Shown here: in pieces, positions 1 through 7,877 of the stretch
How positions within the stretch are numbered: the first letter of the stretch is position 1
Layout: each line of letters starts with the position of its first letter
Origin: JBBDIP01 sp040880305
GTDB taxonomy: Bacteria; Bacillota; Sulfobacillia; Fermentithermobacillales; Fermentithermobacillaceae
Length of the DNA stretch: 24,606 nucleotides
Assembly (NCBI GenBank): GCA_040880305.1
Contig: JBBDIP010000036.1
Location: forward strand, 1 to 24,606
Direction: 5' to 3'
Position numbers and translations under genes: made by a program
The notes under the pieces: model-generated
What the model was told of the DNA's origin: nothing
The model's input: only the letters and a program-made list of their open reading frames with translations
The model's database searches: none

Positions 1-124
1 AGGTCAGAACTGCCTCTGCAATAGGGGTGTTTTGGGCAGGTATTCGGGCAGTGTAAGAAACTGTGTCTTCTATATTTGCGCGGCGCCCAAAACCCTGTTA
101 TCTGGGCCCACTATTCCCGAAAAC

Positions 125-146
125 ACCTGTTAAAATTGGCAGGTGC
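125..146 (+). terminator. Weak hairpin with short T-run
   Basis: CACCTG (125-130) pairs with CAGGTG (141-146), and two G-T wobble pairs can extend the stem inward. CTTTTCT follows directly. The stem is short, so this could be the end of a transcript entering from outside the window or chance. Confidence 0.3.
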
Positions 147-254
147 TTTTCTGAAAGGGTGCTATTTTTGACAGGGGCATTTTCGAACGTATGCCAAAAT
201 GGCAGTCGTAGATTCTCGCCTTCTGACTAGGTATGGTTTCGCAGCAGTCTACAC

Positions 255-287
255 CATCAAAGCGGCTGCTCAGCAGCCGCTTTGATG
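255..287. repeat. Perfect 16-bp inverted repeat with 1-nt centre
   Basis: The arm CATCAAAGCGGCTGCT (255-270) is followed by a single C and then its exact reverse complement (272-287). No T-run follows on either strand, so it is not a standard intrinsic terminator. It lies about 185 bp before the chosen ftsE start. It could be a protein-binding palindrome, a bidirectional transcription-stop hairpin or a small repeat element. Confidence 0.7.
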
Positions 288-472
288 AGCAGCCTTCCAT
301 CTGCTCACTTTTCAGGTCCGTCTACTCATTTCTTCCTCTCGCATAGGCTCCTTAATTCCGTTACCTGCTATGGTGCCTATTCCCACAAAGACGAGCCATT
401 TGGAAACAGGATCGCGTGATCTGCTGTCGAATATGTGGAGGTCGAGAGACCTTCGCGCGGAAGGTGACGTTA

Positions 473-1153
473 TTGATAGCTTTGCGGTCCGTTTCTAAAC
501 AATATTCGAGTGGCATGCTTGCCCTTGACCAGGTCGACCTGGAGATAAAGAAGGGCGAGTTTGTGTTCGTTGTGGGTCAGAGCGGCGCCGGCAAGTCGAC
601 TCTCATCAAGCTACTGTACAGGGAGGAGACGCCGACCGGAGGCCAGGTCATAGTGGGCGGCAAGGACCTGACCAAACTGAAGCGGCGTGAAGTGCCGTTC
701 CTCCGCCGGAAGATAGGCGTGGTATTCCAGGACTTCAAACTTTTGCACGACCGCACCGTGGCTGAGAACGTTGCCTTTGCTCTGCAGGTGACAGCTTTTT
801 CTGGCCGCGATATGGCCAAGAGCGTGACGCAGGTGCTTTCTTTGGTCGGACTAAAAGACAGGCAGAGCGCCTATCCTTCTCAGCTTTCGGGTGGCGAGCA
901 GCAGCGGGTCGCGATGGCTCGAGCTCTGGTCCGGAACCCTGACCTCCTGCTCGCGGACGAGCCCTCCGGAAACCTTGATCCCGAAACCTCCATGGAGATC
1001 TTCAAGCTGATTGAAAGGGCCAACACGTTTGGCACGACAGTAGTCGTGGCCACCCATGCCAGGCACATCGTTGATTCGATGCATAAACGCGTCGTCGAGC
1101 TACGCAAAGGCGCGGTAGTGAGAGACGTTCGAAGAGGGGCGTACGATCATTGA
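473..1153 (+). CDS. ftsE: Cell division ATP-binding protein FtsE
   Basis: FtsE is the cytoplasmic ABC ATPase that pairs with FtsX at the division site or cell cylinder and couples ATP hydrolysis to activation of wall hydrolases. The protein shows a Walker A motif (GQSGAGKST, residues 35-43), a Q-loop (FQDFKLL), the ABC signature LSGGEQQR and a Walker B ending LLLADEPSGNLD. I chose the TTG at 473, giving a start of MIALRSVSKQY that matches the usual MIxLxxVSKxY of the family; GGAAGGTGA (459-467) lies just upstream at good spacing. A GTG at 464 overlaps that ribosome binding site, and the GTG at 416 adds an atypical 19-residue tail. The length, 226 residues, is normal for FtsE. The stop overlaps the ftsX start by four bases (TTGA), so the two are translationally coupled. 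Confidence 0.95.
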   Translation: MIALRSVSKQYSSGMLALDQVDLEIKKGEFVFVVGQSGAGKSTLIKLLYREETPTGGQVIVGGKDLTKLKRREVPFLRRKIGVVFQDFKLLHDRTVAENVAFALQVTAFSGRDMAKSVTQVLSLVGLKDRQSAYPSQLSGGEQQRVAMARALVRNPDLLLADEPSGNLDPETSMEIFKLIERANTFGTTVVVATHARHIVDSMHKRVVELRKGAVVRDVRRGAYDH

Positions 1154-2040
1154 AGTTCTCGACCGGCGGGTACTTCCTAGGTGAGACAGGCAAGAGCATA
1201 TGGAGGAACAAGATGTCCTCCTTCCTTTCCTGCGCCACCACCGCGCTGGCGCTGTTCCTGCTCGGCGTAGCCTTTCTCATAAACCTTAACCTCAACTTCA
1301 CGTTTACCGTCGTCCAGAACGAGATGGAGATCCAGGCCTATCTGAAGCGCGAAACAACCGATTCTCAAGCGGCGGTGGTTGTTGAAGCGGTGCGCAAGCT
1401 GCCGGGGGTTTCAGAAGTAGGCTACGTGAGCCGCGAGGACGCCCTTGCGGAGCTCAGGCTCATGTTCCAGGACAAAGCCTGGGTGCTTGAGGGACTGGGT
1501 AACGAGAACCCGCTGCCTCCCAGCGTCAGAGTGAAAGCGGCATCCGCCGCCGACATCCCCGGCGTGGTAGGCGAGATCAAGAAGATAGCCGCGGTGGACG
1601 ATGTTCGCTACCAGGAAGTAGCCTCCAGACGCCTAGCCTCTCTGGGACGCGCGTCAGCGGCAGTCTCGCTGGGCGGGATGCTCGTCGTGGGCCTGGTGGC
1701 CGTAATGGTCATCGGCAACTCCATACGGCTAACCATAGACGCCAGGCGGCACGAGATCGGGATCATGAAGCTGGTTGGCGCCACCGACGAGTTCATCATC
1801 GGCCCGTTTCTCTTGGAGGGCATGTTTCTGGGCATGATGGGAGGCCTGCTCGGCGAGGGCCTCGTGGTCAGCCTCTACGTTTGGCTAGTAGGCTGGCTGG
1901 AGACTGCCCTGCCGTTCCTCCCCGTCATGAAGCTGGAGATGAGGACGGCACTGGATATGCTGGGCGTTATGCTCGTGACGGGCATTGCGGTCGGCACTCT
2001 CGGTTCCGTCATGTCGCTTAGAAGGCACCTTAGAGTGTAG
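1150..2040 (+). CDS. ftsX: Cell division protein FtsX
   Basis: FtsX is the membrane partner of FtsE; its extracellular domain passes the ATPase signal to a wall hydrolase or its activator. The 296 residues follow the family plan: a short cytoplasmic N-terminus (KSIWRNKMSS), TM1 about residues 22-46, an extracellular domain about 47-168, then three more membrane segments near 170-192, 218-247 and 266-288. The cytoplasmic loop ARRHEIGIMKLVGATD after TM2 is typical of FtsX/MacB-like permeases. Translation starts at a TTG overlapping the ftsE stop. The next gene, 38 bp downstream, encodes a secreted coiled-coil M23 peptidase, a likely functional partner. Confidence 0.95.
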   Translation: MKFSTGGYFLGETGKSIWRNKMSSFLSCATTALALFLLGVAFLINLNLNFTFTVVQNEMEIQAYLKRETTDSQAAVVVEAVRKLPGVSEVGYVSREDALAELRLMFQDKAWVLEGLGNENPLPPSVRVKAASAADIPGVVGEIKKIAAVDDVRYQEVASRRLASLGRASAAVSLGGMLVVGLVAVMVIGNSIRLTIDARRHEIGIMKLVGATDEFIIGPFLLEGMFLGMMGGLLGEGLVVSLYVWLVGWLETALPFLPVMKLEMRTALDMLGVMLVTGIAVGTLGSVMSLRRHLRV

Positions 2041-2078
2041 CGGACACGAGGTAGCGCACTTAAGTCGGAGGGATTGCT

Positions 2079-3236
2079 GTGAGACGCACAAGTACGTCTG
2101 CGAGAGTTCTGGGGGTTTTGCTCCTACTGTCACTGGTCTTGGTAGCCGTTCCCGCGGGTCCGGCGCTCGGCGCGCCTAACGAGATTGACCAAAGGATCGA
2201 CGAACTTGACCAGATGAAGGCAGAGATCGAGGAACTCCTTCGGCAGCTAGCCTCCAAAAAGAGCGCCGAGAAATCGGTCCTGGCAGAGCTCGATAAACTG
2301 GAGCGCCAACTGAGTATCGCGGCCAAAGAACTCAACTACATAGAAGTCCAGATGTCGATTACGGGTGACAAGATAGCGAAGACCAGGGCGGAAGTTGCCG
2401 TTATGAAGCAGAAACTGGAGAGCCAGAAGACTGCTTTCGATTCCAGGCTGGTGAGCATGTACAAGGCCGGCCGCGTGTCTTACATCGACATCCTTCTCAC
2501 CTCCGGCAGCCTCTCCGAGTTCATGTCGCGCCTCCACTACCTCCGCCAGATAGCGGTGCAAGACACGGGCTTAATCAGCGAGTATGCCGCCAACCACGCG
2601 GCGCTCGTGGTGAAGCAGGAGGAATACGAGGAACGTGCTGCGGAACTGACCGGACTCAAGGCTTCTCAAGAACTGAAGCGCGCCGAGGTCACGTCTCGGA
2701 GCCAGGACAGAGAGGGATACCTCGCCAGCGTACAGGCTGACAAGGGCAGGCTCGAGCAGTCCTTGGACCAGATGGAGAAAGAGGCCGACGCGCTAAACAA
2801 GGTGATTGCGGACCTGCAGGCCAAGGGCCAGAAGCCCCAAGCCCACGCCCTCAAGATGGGGTGGCCGGCCTCGGGCGGATGGATCAGCTCCTACTATGGC
2901 AATCGCCTTCACCCGATACTCGGCTATTACCGGTGGCACTCGGGCGTGGACTATGCCGCGGACTCGGGTAGACCCATCTTGGCCATGGAAGACGGCACTA
3001 TCATCCTCGCAGGTACCAACGGGGGCTACGGCAACTGCGTTATCATCGACCACGGCGGCGGCGTCTCTACCCTCTACGGCCATGCCAGCAAGATACTCGT
3101 CAAGAAGGGGCAGGATGTAATCAAGGGGCAGACTGTCGCGCTTGTCGGCAGCACCGGCCTTTCCACCGGCCCGCACCTTCATTTCGAAGTCAGGGTCAAG
3201 GGTGAGACGCAGGATCCCCTGAAGTGGCTGCCGTAG
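2079..3236 (+). CDS. Secreted coiled-coil M23 (LytM) peptidase, EnvC-like
   Basis: A probable peptidoglycan endopeptidase or hydrolase activator acting outside the membrane. A signal peptide covers about residues 1-32 (hydrophobic core LGVLLLLSLVLVAV, likely cleavage after ALGA). A long coiled coil runs from about 34 to 255, and an M23/LytM domain from about 262 to 385. The zinc-site residues of active M23 enzymes look present: H287 and D291 in HSGVD, and H366 and H368 in HLHFE, with YGH at 333-335. E. coli EnvC, by contrast, has a degenerate site and only activates amidases. Start: GTG at 2079 with GGAGGG at 2067-2072. Position right after ftsEX suggests it is the hydrolase FtsEX controls, in place of CwlO or PcsB; that link is inference. 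Confidence 0.88.
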   Translation: MRRTSTSARVLGVLLLLSLVLVAVPAGPALGAPNEIDQRIDELDQMKAEIEELLRQLASKKSAEKSVLAELDKLERQLSIAAKELNYIEVQMSITGDKIAKTRAEVAVMKQKLESQKTAFDSRLVSMYKAGRVSYIDILLTSGSLSEFMSRLHYLRQIAVQDTGLISEYAANHAALVVKQEEYEERAAELTGLKASQELKRAEVTSRSQDREGYLASVQADKGRLEQSLDQMEKEADALNKVIADLQAKGQKPQAHALKMGWPASGGWISSYYGNRLHPILGYYRWHSGVDYAADSGRPILAMEDGTIILAGTNGGYGNCVIIDHGGGVSTLYGHASKILVKKGQDVIKGQTVALVGSTGLSTGPHLHFEVRVKGETQDPLKWLP

Positions 3237-3274
3237 ACAGGCTACTTAACAATTGGTAGCAGGATGTCATCTCG

Positions 3275-3362
3275 CACAACTGCGTGTGTGACTCGAAGAC
3301 TCGTCATACAAGCAGTTGTGTTTGCGACGCGGCAAGAGCGCCGCTATTGCTCTGCTCTTGCC
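3275..3362. repeat. Two consecutive inverted repeats between the M23 gene and ctpA
   Basis: The first pair is CACAACTGC (3275-3283) with GCAGTTGTG (3312-3320), with 28 nt between the arms. The second is GGCAAGAGC (3331-3339) with GCTCTTGCC (3354-3362), with a 14-nt loop. Neither is followed by a T-run, so intrinsic termination on the + strand is doubtful. They fill most of the 186-bp gap and could slow or stop transcription from ftsEX, or bind a protein. Confidence 0.5.
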
Positions 3363-3422
3363 TTGCGGATATGCTGAATTGACCAAACCTTCGCTGCCCC
3401 GGAAAGGGGGACGGGTTCTTCC

Positions 3423-4538
3423 GTGATGTCCAAGAGAAGAGCGATTCTGCTTTGCTTTGCTTCGGCGTTGTTTGCCGCGATCTTGGCTGCTGGCGCAACC
3501 ATCTACTACGTCTACACCGGTCCCCTTGGAAGGATCTACGGCATAGTTAACCTCCTGGACCAGAACTTCTACAAGCCGATCGACCGCGACAAGATCATCG
3601 AGGGTGGGTCCCGTGGCGTTGTCGCCACGCTTGGCGACCCATACTCCATCTTCATGAACTCCCAGGAGTGGCAGGAGTTCAACATCCGTACCTCAGGGGA
3701 GTATACCGGCATTGGGGTAACCATGGGCGTGAAGGACACCAAGGTTCAGATAGCTCCACCGATGAAGGGCAGTCCGGCCGAAGAGGCGGGGCTTAAGGGC
3801 GGAGACATCATCCTCAAGGTGGACGGCACAGCCATCTACACCAGCGACGTAGCCGCTTCAATGATACGCGGTCAGGCGGGCACCAAGGTGACTCTGATGG
3901 TCCAAAGAGCCGAGGAGACTTTCGATGTGACCATCACTCGAAGAGAGATCAAGGTCCCGGCGTCGACCTACTCTATGAAGGACGGCGACATCGGCTACAT
4001 CGAACTAAAAAGTTTCAACGAGCACGCCGCTTCTGAGACGTCCAAGGCTCTGGCCGACCTGAAATCCCAGGGGGCCAAGGCAATCATCCTGGACCTCAGG
4101 TACAACGGCGGCGGGTATGTTGATCAATGCCGGCTCATCGGCGAGCTGTTTGTCCCCAAGGGCACCCTGGTGACTTTGAAGTACAAGAACCACCCGAGCG
4201 ACGTTTATGAAACCACCGGCAATGGCCTGGGTATGCCCCTGTTCGTCCTGGTCAACAAGGGATCGGCCAGCGCCTCCGAGATCCTCGCCGGCGCCATCCA
4301 GGACAGGGAGTCCGGCACCCTTGTTGGGGACACCACTTTCGGCAAGGGATTGGTCCAGGGCGCTTTCTCCCTGAAAGACGGCTCCGTCATCAAACTGACC
4401 ACAGCCGAATACCTAACTCCGTCGGGCAGGGCCATCAATGGGGCCGGACTTGAGCCCGACGTCAAGGTTGCGGGAGATGAGGAACAGATGGCCAAGGCCC
4501 TGGAGCTTGCCAGAGCGGCCGTCGATGGGGGGACATAG
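3423..4538 (+). CDS. S41 family carboxyl-terminal processing protease (CtpA/CtpB-type)
   Basis: A membrane-anchored serine protease that cleaves partner proteins outside the cytoplasm. An N-terminal membrane segment (about residues 8-30) is followed by a PDZ domain (about 93-165, including GSPAEEAGLKGGDIILKVDG) and the S41 catalytic domain. By spacing to B. subtilis CtpB the Ser-Lys-Gln triad is S283 (in GSASASE), K308 (in FGKG) and Q312. The length, 371 residues, is normal. GTG 3423 and ATG 3426 are both possible starts; AAAGGGGG at 3403-3410 is closer to the GTG. In B. subtilis ctpB also lies beside ftsEX and before minJ, so the neighbourhood is conserved. The substrate cannot be told from the sequence. 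Confidence 0.93.
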   Translation: MMSKRRAILLCFASALFAAILAAGATIYYVYTGPLGRIYGIVNLLDQNFYKPIDRDKIIEGGSRGVVATLGDPYSIFMNSQEWQEFNIRTSGEYTGIGVTMGVKDTKVQIAPPMKGSPAEEAGLKGGDIILKVDGTAIYTSDVAASMIRGQAGTKVTLMVQRAEETFDVTITRREIKVPASTYSMKDGDIGYIELKSFNEHAASETSKALADLKSQGAKAIILDLRYNGGGYVDQCRLIGELFVPKGTLVTLKYKNHPSDVYETTGNGLGMPLFVLVNKGSASASEILAGAIQDRESGTLVGDTTFGKGLVQGAFSLKDGSVIKLTTAEYLTPSGRAINGAGLEPDVKVAGDEEQMAKALELARAAVDGGT

Positions 4539-4540
4539 GC

Positions 4541-5791
4541 TTGAACCCGCTTCTTGACCTTCTCACTAGCGTCATAAGGTCCTATCCGGGTATCTTCATG
4601 AACCCTGTGGTAGACGTGCTCTACCTCGTGGTGCTTGGACTGGTCGCGCTCCAGTACGGGAGGGTCCAGTCGATGGAGGAAAGGGTGTTTGGGCAGGCCA
4701 GGAACAAAGCGTTTGGCCACACCCTGGTCTCCATTGGGCTCGGGCTCCTGGGCGGGCTTGCCGCCAGCGTACTCCTGGTGATGGTCGGCGTGACAGTCAG
4801 CGATAGCGGCTTAGGGTACCTCCTCCCGCTTGCACTCCTATTGTTCCTCTTCAGCCCCAGGTTTCTGTGCTTCTCGTACGCGGGCGGGATCCTCTGCGTG
4901 AGCTACCTGCTGTTTGGCTGGCCACAAGTCAACGTGGCCGCCGTCACCGCGCTGGTAGCCTGCCTGCACGCGGCCGAATCCCTTTTGATAAGAATAAGCG
5001 GGAATTCCTGCGCGACGCCCCTTTACATCCAGGGCAAGGACGGGCGGACCGTAGGCGGTTTTAGCCTGCAGAGGTTCTGGCCCATCCCGCTAATCGTGCT
5101 CTTCCTGGTCCGAGTACCCGACGTCTCGGCTCTCTCGGGCGTCATAAACCTTCCCGATTGGTGGCCCCTCATCAAAGCGCCCCAAGTCGCGGGGGTTGGG
5201 ACCCCGGTCTTCGCGATGATGCCCATCGTGGCCGCCCTTGGCTACGGTGATCTGGCTTTGTCCAGGTCGCCCCGGGAGAAAGCCAGAGTCACGTCGCGGC
5301 ACCTGTTCCTCTTTAGCGCGATCCTTTTGGGCTTCGCCATCGCCGCGTCGCGGTGGCCGGCTTTCGCCTGGGTCGCGGCCCTGTTTTCCCCCCTGGGCCA
5401 CGAAGTGGTCATCAAGGTGGGCAATAGGGAGGAAACGGACAGGGAGCCGCGCTACGTCACTTCTACCGCCGGCATAGTGCTGCTCGACGTGCTCGACAGG
5501 GGAGCGGCCGCCAAGGCGGGCTTGCGACGGGGCTACTTGCTGAAAGAAGCCCAAGGTGTGGCGCTCCACAGCCGGCTCGACCTCGAGGACGCCCTTAGGG
5601 AGCCGGGCGACATCGTCTTCACGGCCAGAGATCCCGGTTCCAACGCGTCGCGGCAGTTCACCGTCCGCCGGTCGGGAACCGAACCTCTTGGAGTTGTCCT
5701 ATCCCCCGGCCTGGGGGACCAGCCTTTTGTGACCGCCTATTCCGAAGGACCCCTCCTACGCCTGCTTAAACGGCTATTTAACCGCGCATAG
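4541..5791 (+). CDS. MinJ-like polytopic membrane protein with C-terminal PDZ domain
   Basis: The protein has 416 residues. The N-terminal two thirds contain several hydrophobic segments (about residues 22-40, 60-85, 92-112, 113-140, 180-192, 217-235, 254-285), and a PDZ-like domain lies at about 305-370 (AAAKAGLRRGYLLKEAQGV). This plan and size match B. subtilis MinJ (YvjD), which bridges DivIVA and the MinCD division inhibitor. Its position between a CtpB-type protease and uvrBA is also the B. subtilis order. Start: TTG at 4541, 2 bp after the ctpA stop, with GGGGGGA at 4527-4533. Sequence similarity to MinJ is judged by eye only, so the division role is an inference from architecture and synteny. 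Confidence 0.75.
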   Translation: MNPLLDLLTSVIRSYPGIFMNPVVDVLYLVVLGLVALQYGRVQSMEERVFGQARNKAFGHTLVSIGLGLLGGLAASVLLVMVGVTVSDSGLGYLLPLALLLFLFSPRFLCFSYAGGILCVSYLLFGWPQVNVAAVTALVACLHAAESLLIRISGNSCATPLYIQGKDGRTVGGFSLQRFWPIPLIVLFLVRVPDVSALSGVINLPDWWPLIKAPQVAGVGTPVFAMMPIVAALGYGDLALSRSPREKARVTSRHLFLFSAILLGFAIAASRWPAFAWVAALFSPLGHEVVIKVGNREETDREPRYVTSTAGIVLLDVLDRGAAAKAGLRRGYLLKEAQGVALHSRLDLEDALREPGDIVFTARDPGSNASRQFTVRRSGTEPLGVVLSPGLGDQPFVTAYSEGPLLRLLKRLFNRA

Positions 5792-5801
5792 GAAGACCCT
5801 A

Positions 5802-5815
5802 CGAACATTTGATTG
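5802..5815 (+). promoter_or_regulatory. Possible LexA (SOS) box over the uvrB promoter
   Basis: CGAACATTTGATTG has a perfect left half and 11 of 14 matches to the Bacillus LexA/DinR consensus CGAACRNRYGTTYC; the right half is degenerate. It overlaps the -35 box of the uvrB promoter, where a repressor would block polymerase. uvrBA is an SOS operon in B. subtilis. Confidence 0.4.
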
Positions 5816-5837
5816 CTATCCGCTTCCCGTGTATAAT
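5809..5837 (+). promoter_or_regulatory. SigA-type promoter of uvrB
   Basis: The -35 box TTGATT (5809-5814) and the perfect -10 box TATAAT (5832-5837) are separated by 17 bp. Transcription would start near 5844, leaving a short leader before the ribosome binding site GGAGG (5846-5850). The GTG at 5829 overlaps the -10 region and so cannot be the uvrB start. Confidence 0.85.
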
Positions 5838-5858
5838 GGTCGGGCGGAGGAATGCCCA

Positions 5859-7877
5859 ATGCCTGATTTCAAGATAGTCTCCGACTACGTCCCCAAGGGC
5901 GACCAACCCGAAGCCATAGACGCTCTGGTTGAACACATAGAGAAGGGCAACAAGCACCAGGTGCTCCTCGGGGTTACGGGCTCGGGGAAGACCTTCACCA
6001 TAGCCAATGTGGTGGAGAGGTTGAACCGCCCTACACTGGTGCTGTCGCACAACAAGACGCTGGCCGCCCAGCTGGCTTCTGAGTTCAAGACGTTCTTTCC
6101 CGAGAACGCCGTTGAGTACTTCGTGAGCTACTACGACTATTACCAGCCTGAGGCCTACGTGCCTTCCAGCGATACATACATCGAGAAAGACTCGACAATC
6201 AACGATGAGATCGACAAGCTGCGTCACTCGGCCACGTTCGCCCTCTTTGAGAGGAGAGACGTACTGGTGGTGGCTTCGGTCTCGTGTATCTACGGCCTTG
6301 GATCGCCCGAGGACTACCGCACTCTGGTGCTGTCCCTGCGAAAGGGCATGGTCAAGGAGCGCCAGGAGATGCTGCGCAGGCTGGTCGACATCCAGTACAA
6401 CCGCAACGACATGGACTTTCAACGCGGCACGTTCCGCGTGCGCGGTGATACTGTGGAGATCTTCCCGGCCGGCTCCACCGACAGAGGTGTGCGTGTGGAG
6501 CTGTTCGGCGACGAGATCGAGCGTCTGACCGAATTTGACGTGCTCACGGGCCAAGGTATCGCCGAGATGAACCACGTGGCCATCTATCCCGCCAAGCACT
6601 ACGTGGTGACCGACGAGAAGATGATCCGCGCTGTAGCCAGCATAGAAGCGGAACTGGTAGAGAGGCTCAAACTCCTCAGGGACAACGGCAAGATCCTTGA
6701 AGCATACAGGCTTGAGCAGCGAAGCAGGCAAGACCTGGACATGCTGCGCGAAGTCGGCTATTGCCCAGGAATAGAGAACTACTCAAGGCACCTGACCGGC
6801 CGGCTCCCCGGCGAGCCTCCGTATACCTTGCTGGATTTCTTCCCAAAGGACTTCCTCATCGTGATTGACGAGTCCCACGCAAGCATCCCTCAGGTCAAGG
6901 CGATGCACGCCGGCGACCGCTCCAGGAAGCAGTCCCTGGTCGAGTACGGGTTCAGGCTTCCGTCGGCGTTTGACAACCGCCCGCTCACGTTCCAGGAGTT
7001 CGAGAACAAGATCGGGCAGGTGGTCTACGTGTCGGCCACGCCGGGACCTTACGAAATGGAGAGGGCCTCCGGCGCCGTGGTTCAGCAGGTGGTGCGTCCC
7101 ACCGGGCTCCTTGACCCCCAGATCGAGGTCAGGCCAACAAAGGGGCAGATAGACGACCTCATCAAGGAGATCCGCGAGGTCGTGGGCAGGAAAGAGCGGG
7201 TGTTGGTGACCACCCTGACCAAGCGAATGGCCGAGGACCTCACCGACTATCTACGCGACATAGGAATCAGGGTGCGGTACATGCACTCAGACATAGACAC
7301 CTTGGAGCGCATGGAGATAATCCGCGACCTCAGGCTTGGCGTCTTCGACGTCCTGGTCGGGATCAACCTGCTCCGCGAGGGGCTTGACCTGCCCGAAGTG
7401 TCCATGGTCTGCATACTTGACGCCGACAAGGAAGGATATCTCAGGTCTGAGACGTCGCTCATCCAGACTATCGGGCGCGCCGCCCGCAACGTCCGCGGGC
7501 GCGTCATCATGTACGCCGACAACATGACGGGCTCGATGTCCAGAGCCATAAGAGAGACCGACCGGCGCAGGGCCAGGCAGGAGATATACAATAAGGAGAA
7601 CGGGATCACACCGGCGACGGTAGAGAAAGCGATACGGGACATAATACAGTCCCAGAAATCGGTGGTATCCCAGGCCGAGTACTATTTCAAGGACAAAGAT
7701 ATCGCCGCTGTGCCCAGGCGGTCCATACCGCAGCTGGTGGCGAAGATGCGGAAGGAAATGAAGCAGGCCTCAAGAGACCTGGAATTTGAGCGCGCGGCGC
7801 TCCTCCGGGACATGATATTCGAGCTCGAAGCCAAACTGGAGTCAAAGACTGGTCCTAGGAGTCAGCCACATGTCTAG
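5859..7877 (+). CDS. uvrB: Excinuclease ABC subunit UvrB
   Basis: UvrB is the damage-verifying helicase-like subunit of nucleotide excision repair; it is loaded on DNA by UvrA and recruits UvrC. The 672 residues include Walker A GVTGSGKT (38-45), the beta-hairpin region around YYDYYQPEAYVPSSDTYIEK that probes damaged DNA, the DEAD-like VIDESH box, helicase motifs (INLLREGLDLPE, QTIGRAARN) and the C-terminal UVR motif (LEFERAALLRDMI) that contacts UvrC. The ATG at 5859 has GGAGG eight bases upstream and gives the canonical start MPDFKIVSDYVPKGDQPEAI. The uvrA start lies inside its last codons (8-bp overlap), so the two genes are co-transcribed from the promoter at 5809-5837. Confidence 0.98.
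   Translation: MPDFKIVSDYVPKGDQPEAIDALVEHIEKGNKHQVLLGVTGSGKTFTIANVVERLNRPTLVLSHNKTLAAQLASEFKTFFPENAVEYFVSYYDYYQPEAYVPSSDTYIEKDSTINDEIDKLRHSATFALFERRDVLVVASVSCIYGLGSPEDYRTLVLSLRKGMVKERQEMLRRLVDIQYNRNDMDFQRGTFRVRGDTVEIFPAGSTDRGVRVELFGDEIERLTEFDVLTGQGIAEMNHVAIYPAKHYVVTDEKMIRAVASIEAELVERLKLLRDNGKILEAYRLEQRSRQDLDMLREVGYCPGIENYSRHLTGRLPGEPPYTLLDFFPKDFLIVIDESHASIPQVKAMHAGDRSRKQSLVEYGFRLPSAFDNRPLTFQEFENKIGQVVYVSATPGPYEMERASGAVVQQVVRPTGLLDPQIEVRPTKGQIDDLIKEIREVVGRKERVLVTTLTKRMAEDLTDYLRDIGIRVRYMHSDIDTLERMEIIRDLRLGVFDVLVGINLLREGLDLPEVSMVCILDADKEGYLRSETSLIQTIGRAARNVRGRVIMYADNMTGSMSRAIRETDRRRARQEIYNKENGITPATVEKAIRDIIQSQKSVVSQAEYYFKDKDIAAVPRRSIPQLVAKMRKEMKQASRDLEFERAALLRDMIFELEAKLESKTGPRSQPHV

Larger units (their letters stand above)
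1..472. other. Non-coding region upstream of ftsE
   Basis: I find no convincing gene in this stretch on either strand. It is more AT-rich than the coding sequence after it. It holds a weak hairpin (125-146), a perfect long palindrome (255-287) and several loose copies of a GGCAGG/GACAGG-type word following a T-rich or A-rich run (near 29-41, 132-145 and 164-177). A GTG at 416 opens a frame that joins ftsE, but the added residues are cysteine- and arginine-rich and unlike the FtsE family, so I treat them as untranslated leader. No promoter with two good boxes at proper spacing was found for ftsE. Confidence 0.6.

Noticed and set aside
181..195. LexA-like half site CGAAC near 183
   Set aside because: Only the left half and the central bases match; the right half is absent, so it is not called.
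416..472. Upstream extension of FtsE from GTG 416
   Set aside because: The extra residues are unlike FtsE and no ribosome site precedes them; TTG 473 has both a ribosome site and the conserved N-terminus.
5799..6731. 310-codon open frame on the reverse strand opposite uvrB
   Set aside because: It is antisense to highly conserved UvrB sequence, its composition is His/Val/Leu-rich as expected of a mirrored GC-rich gene, and it covers the uvrB promoter.
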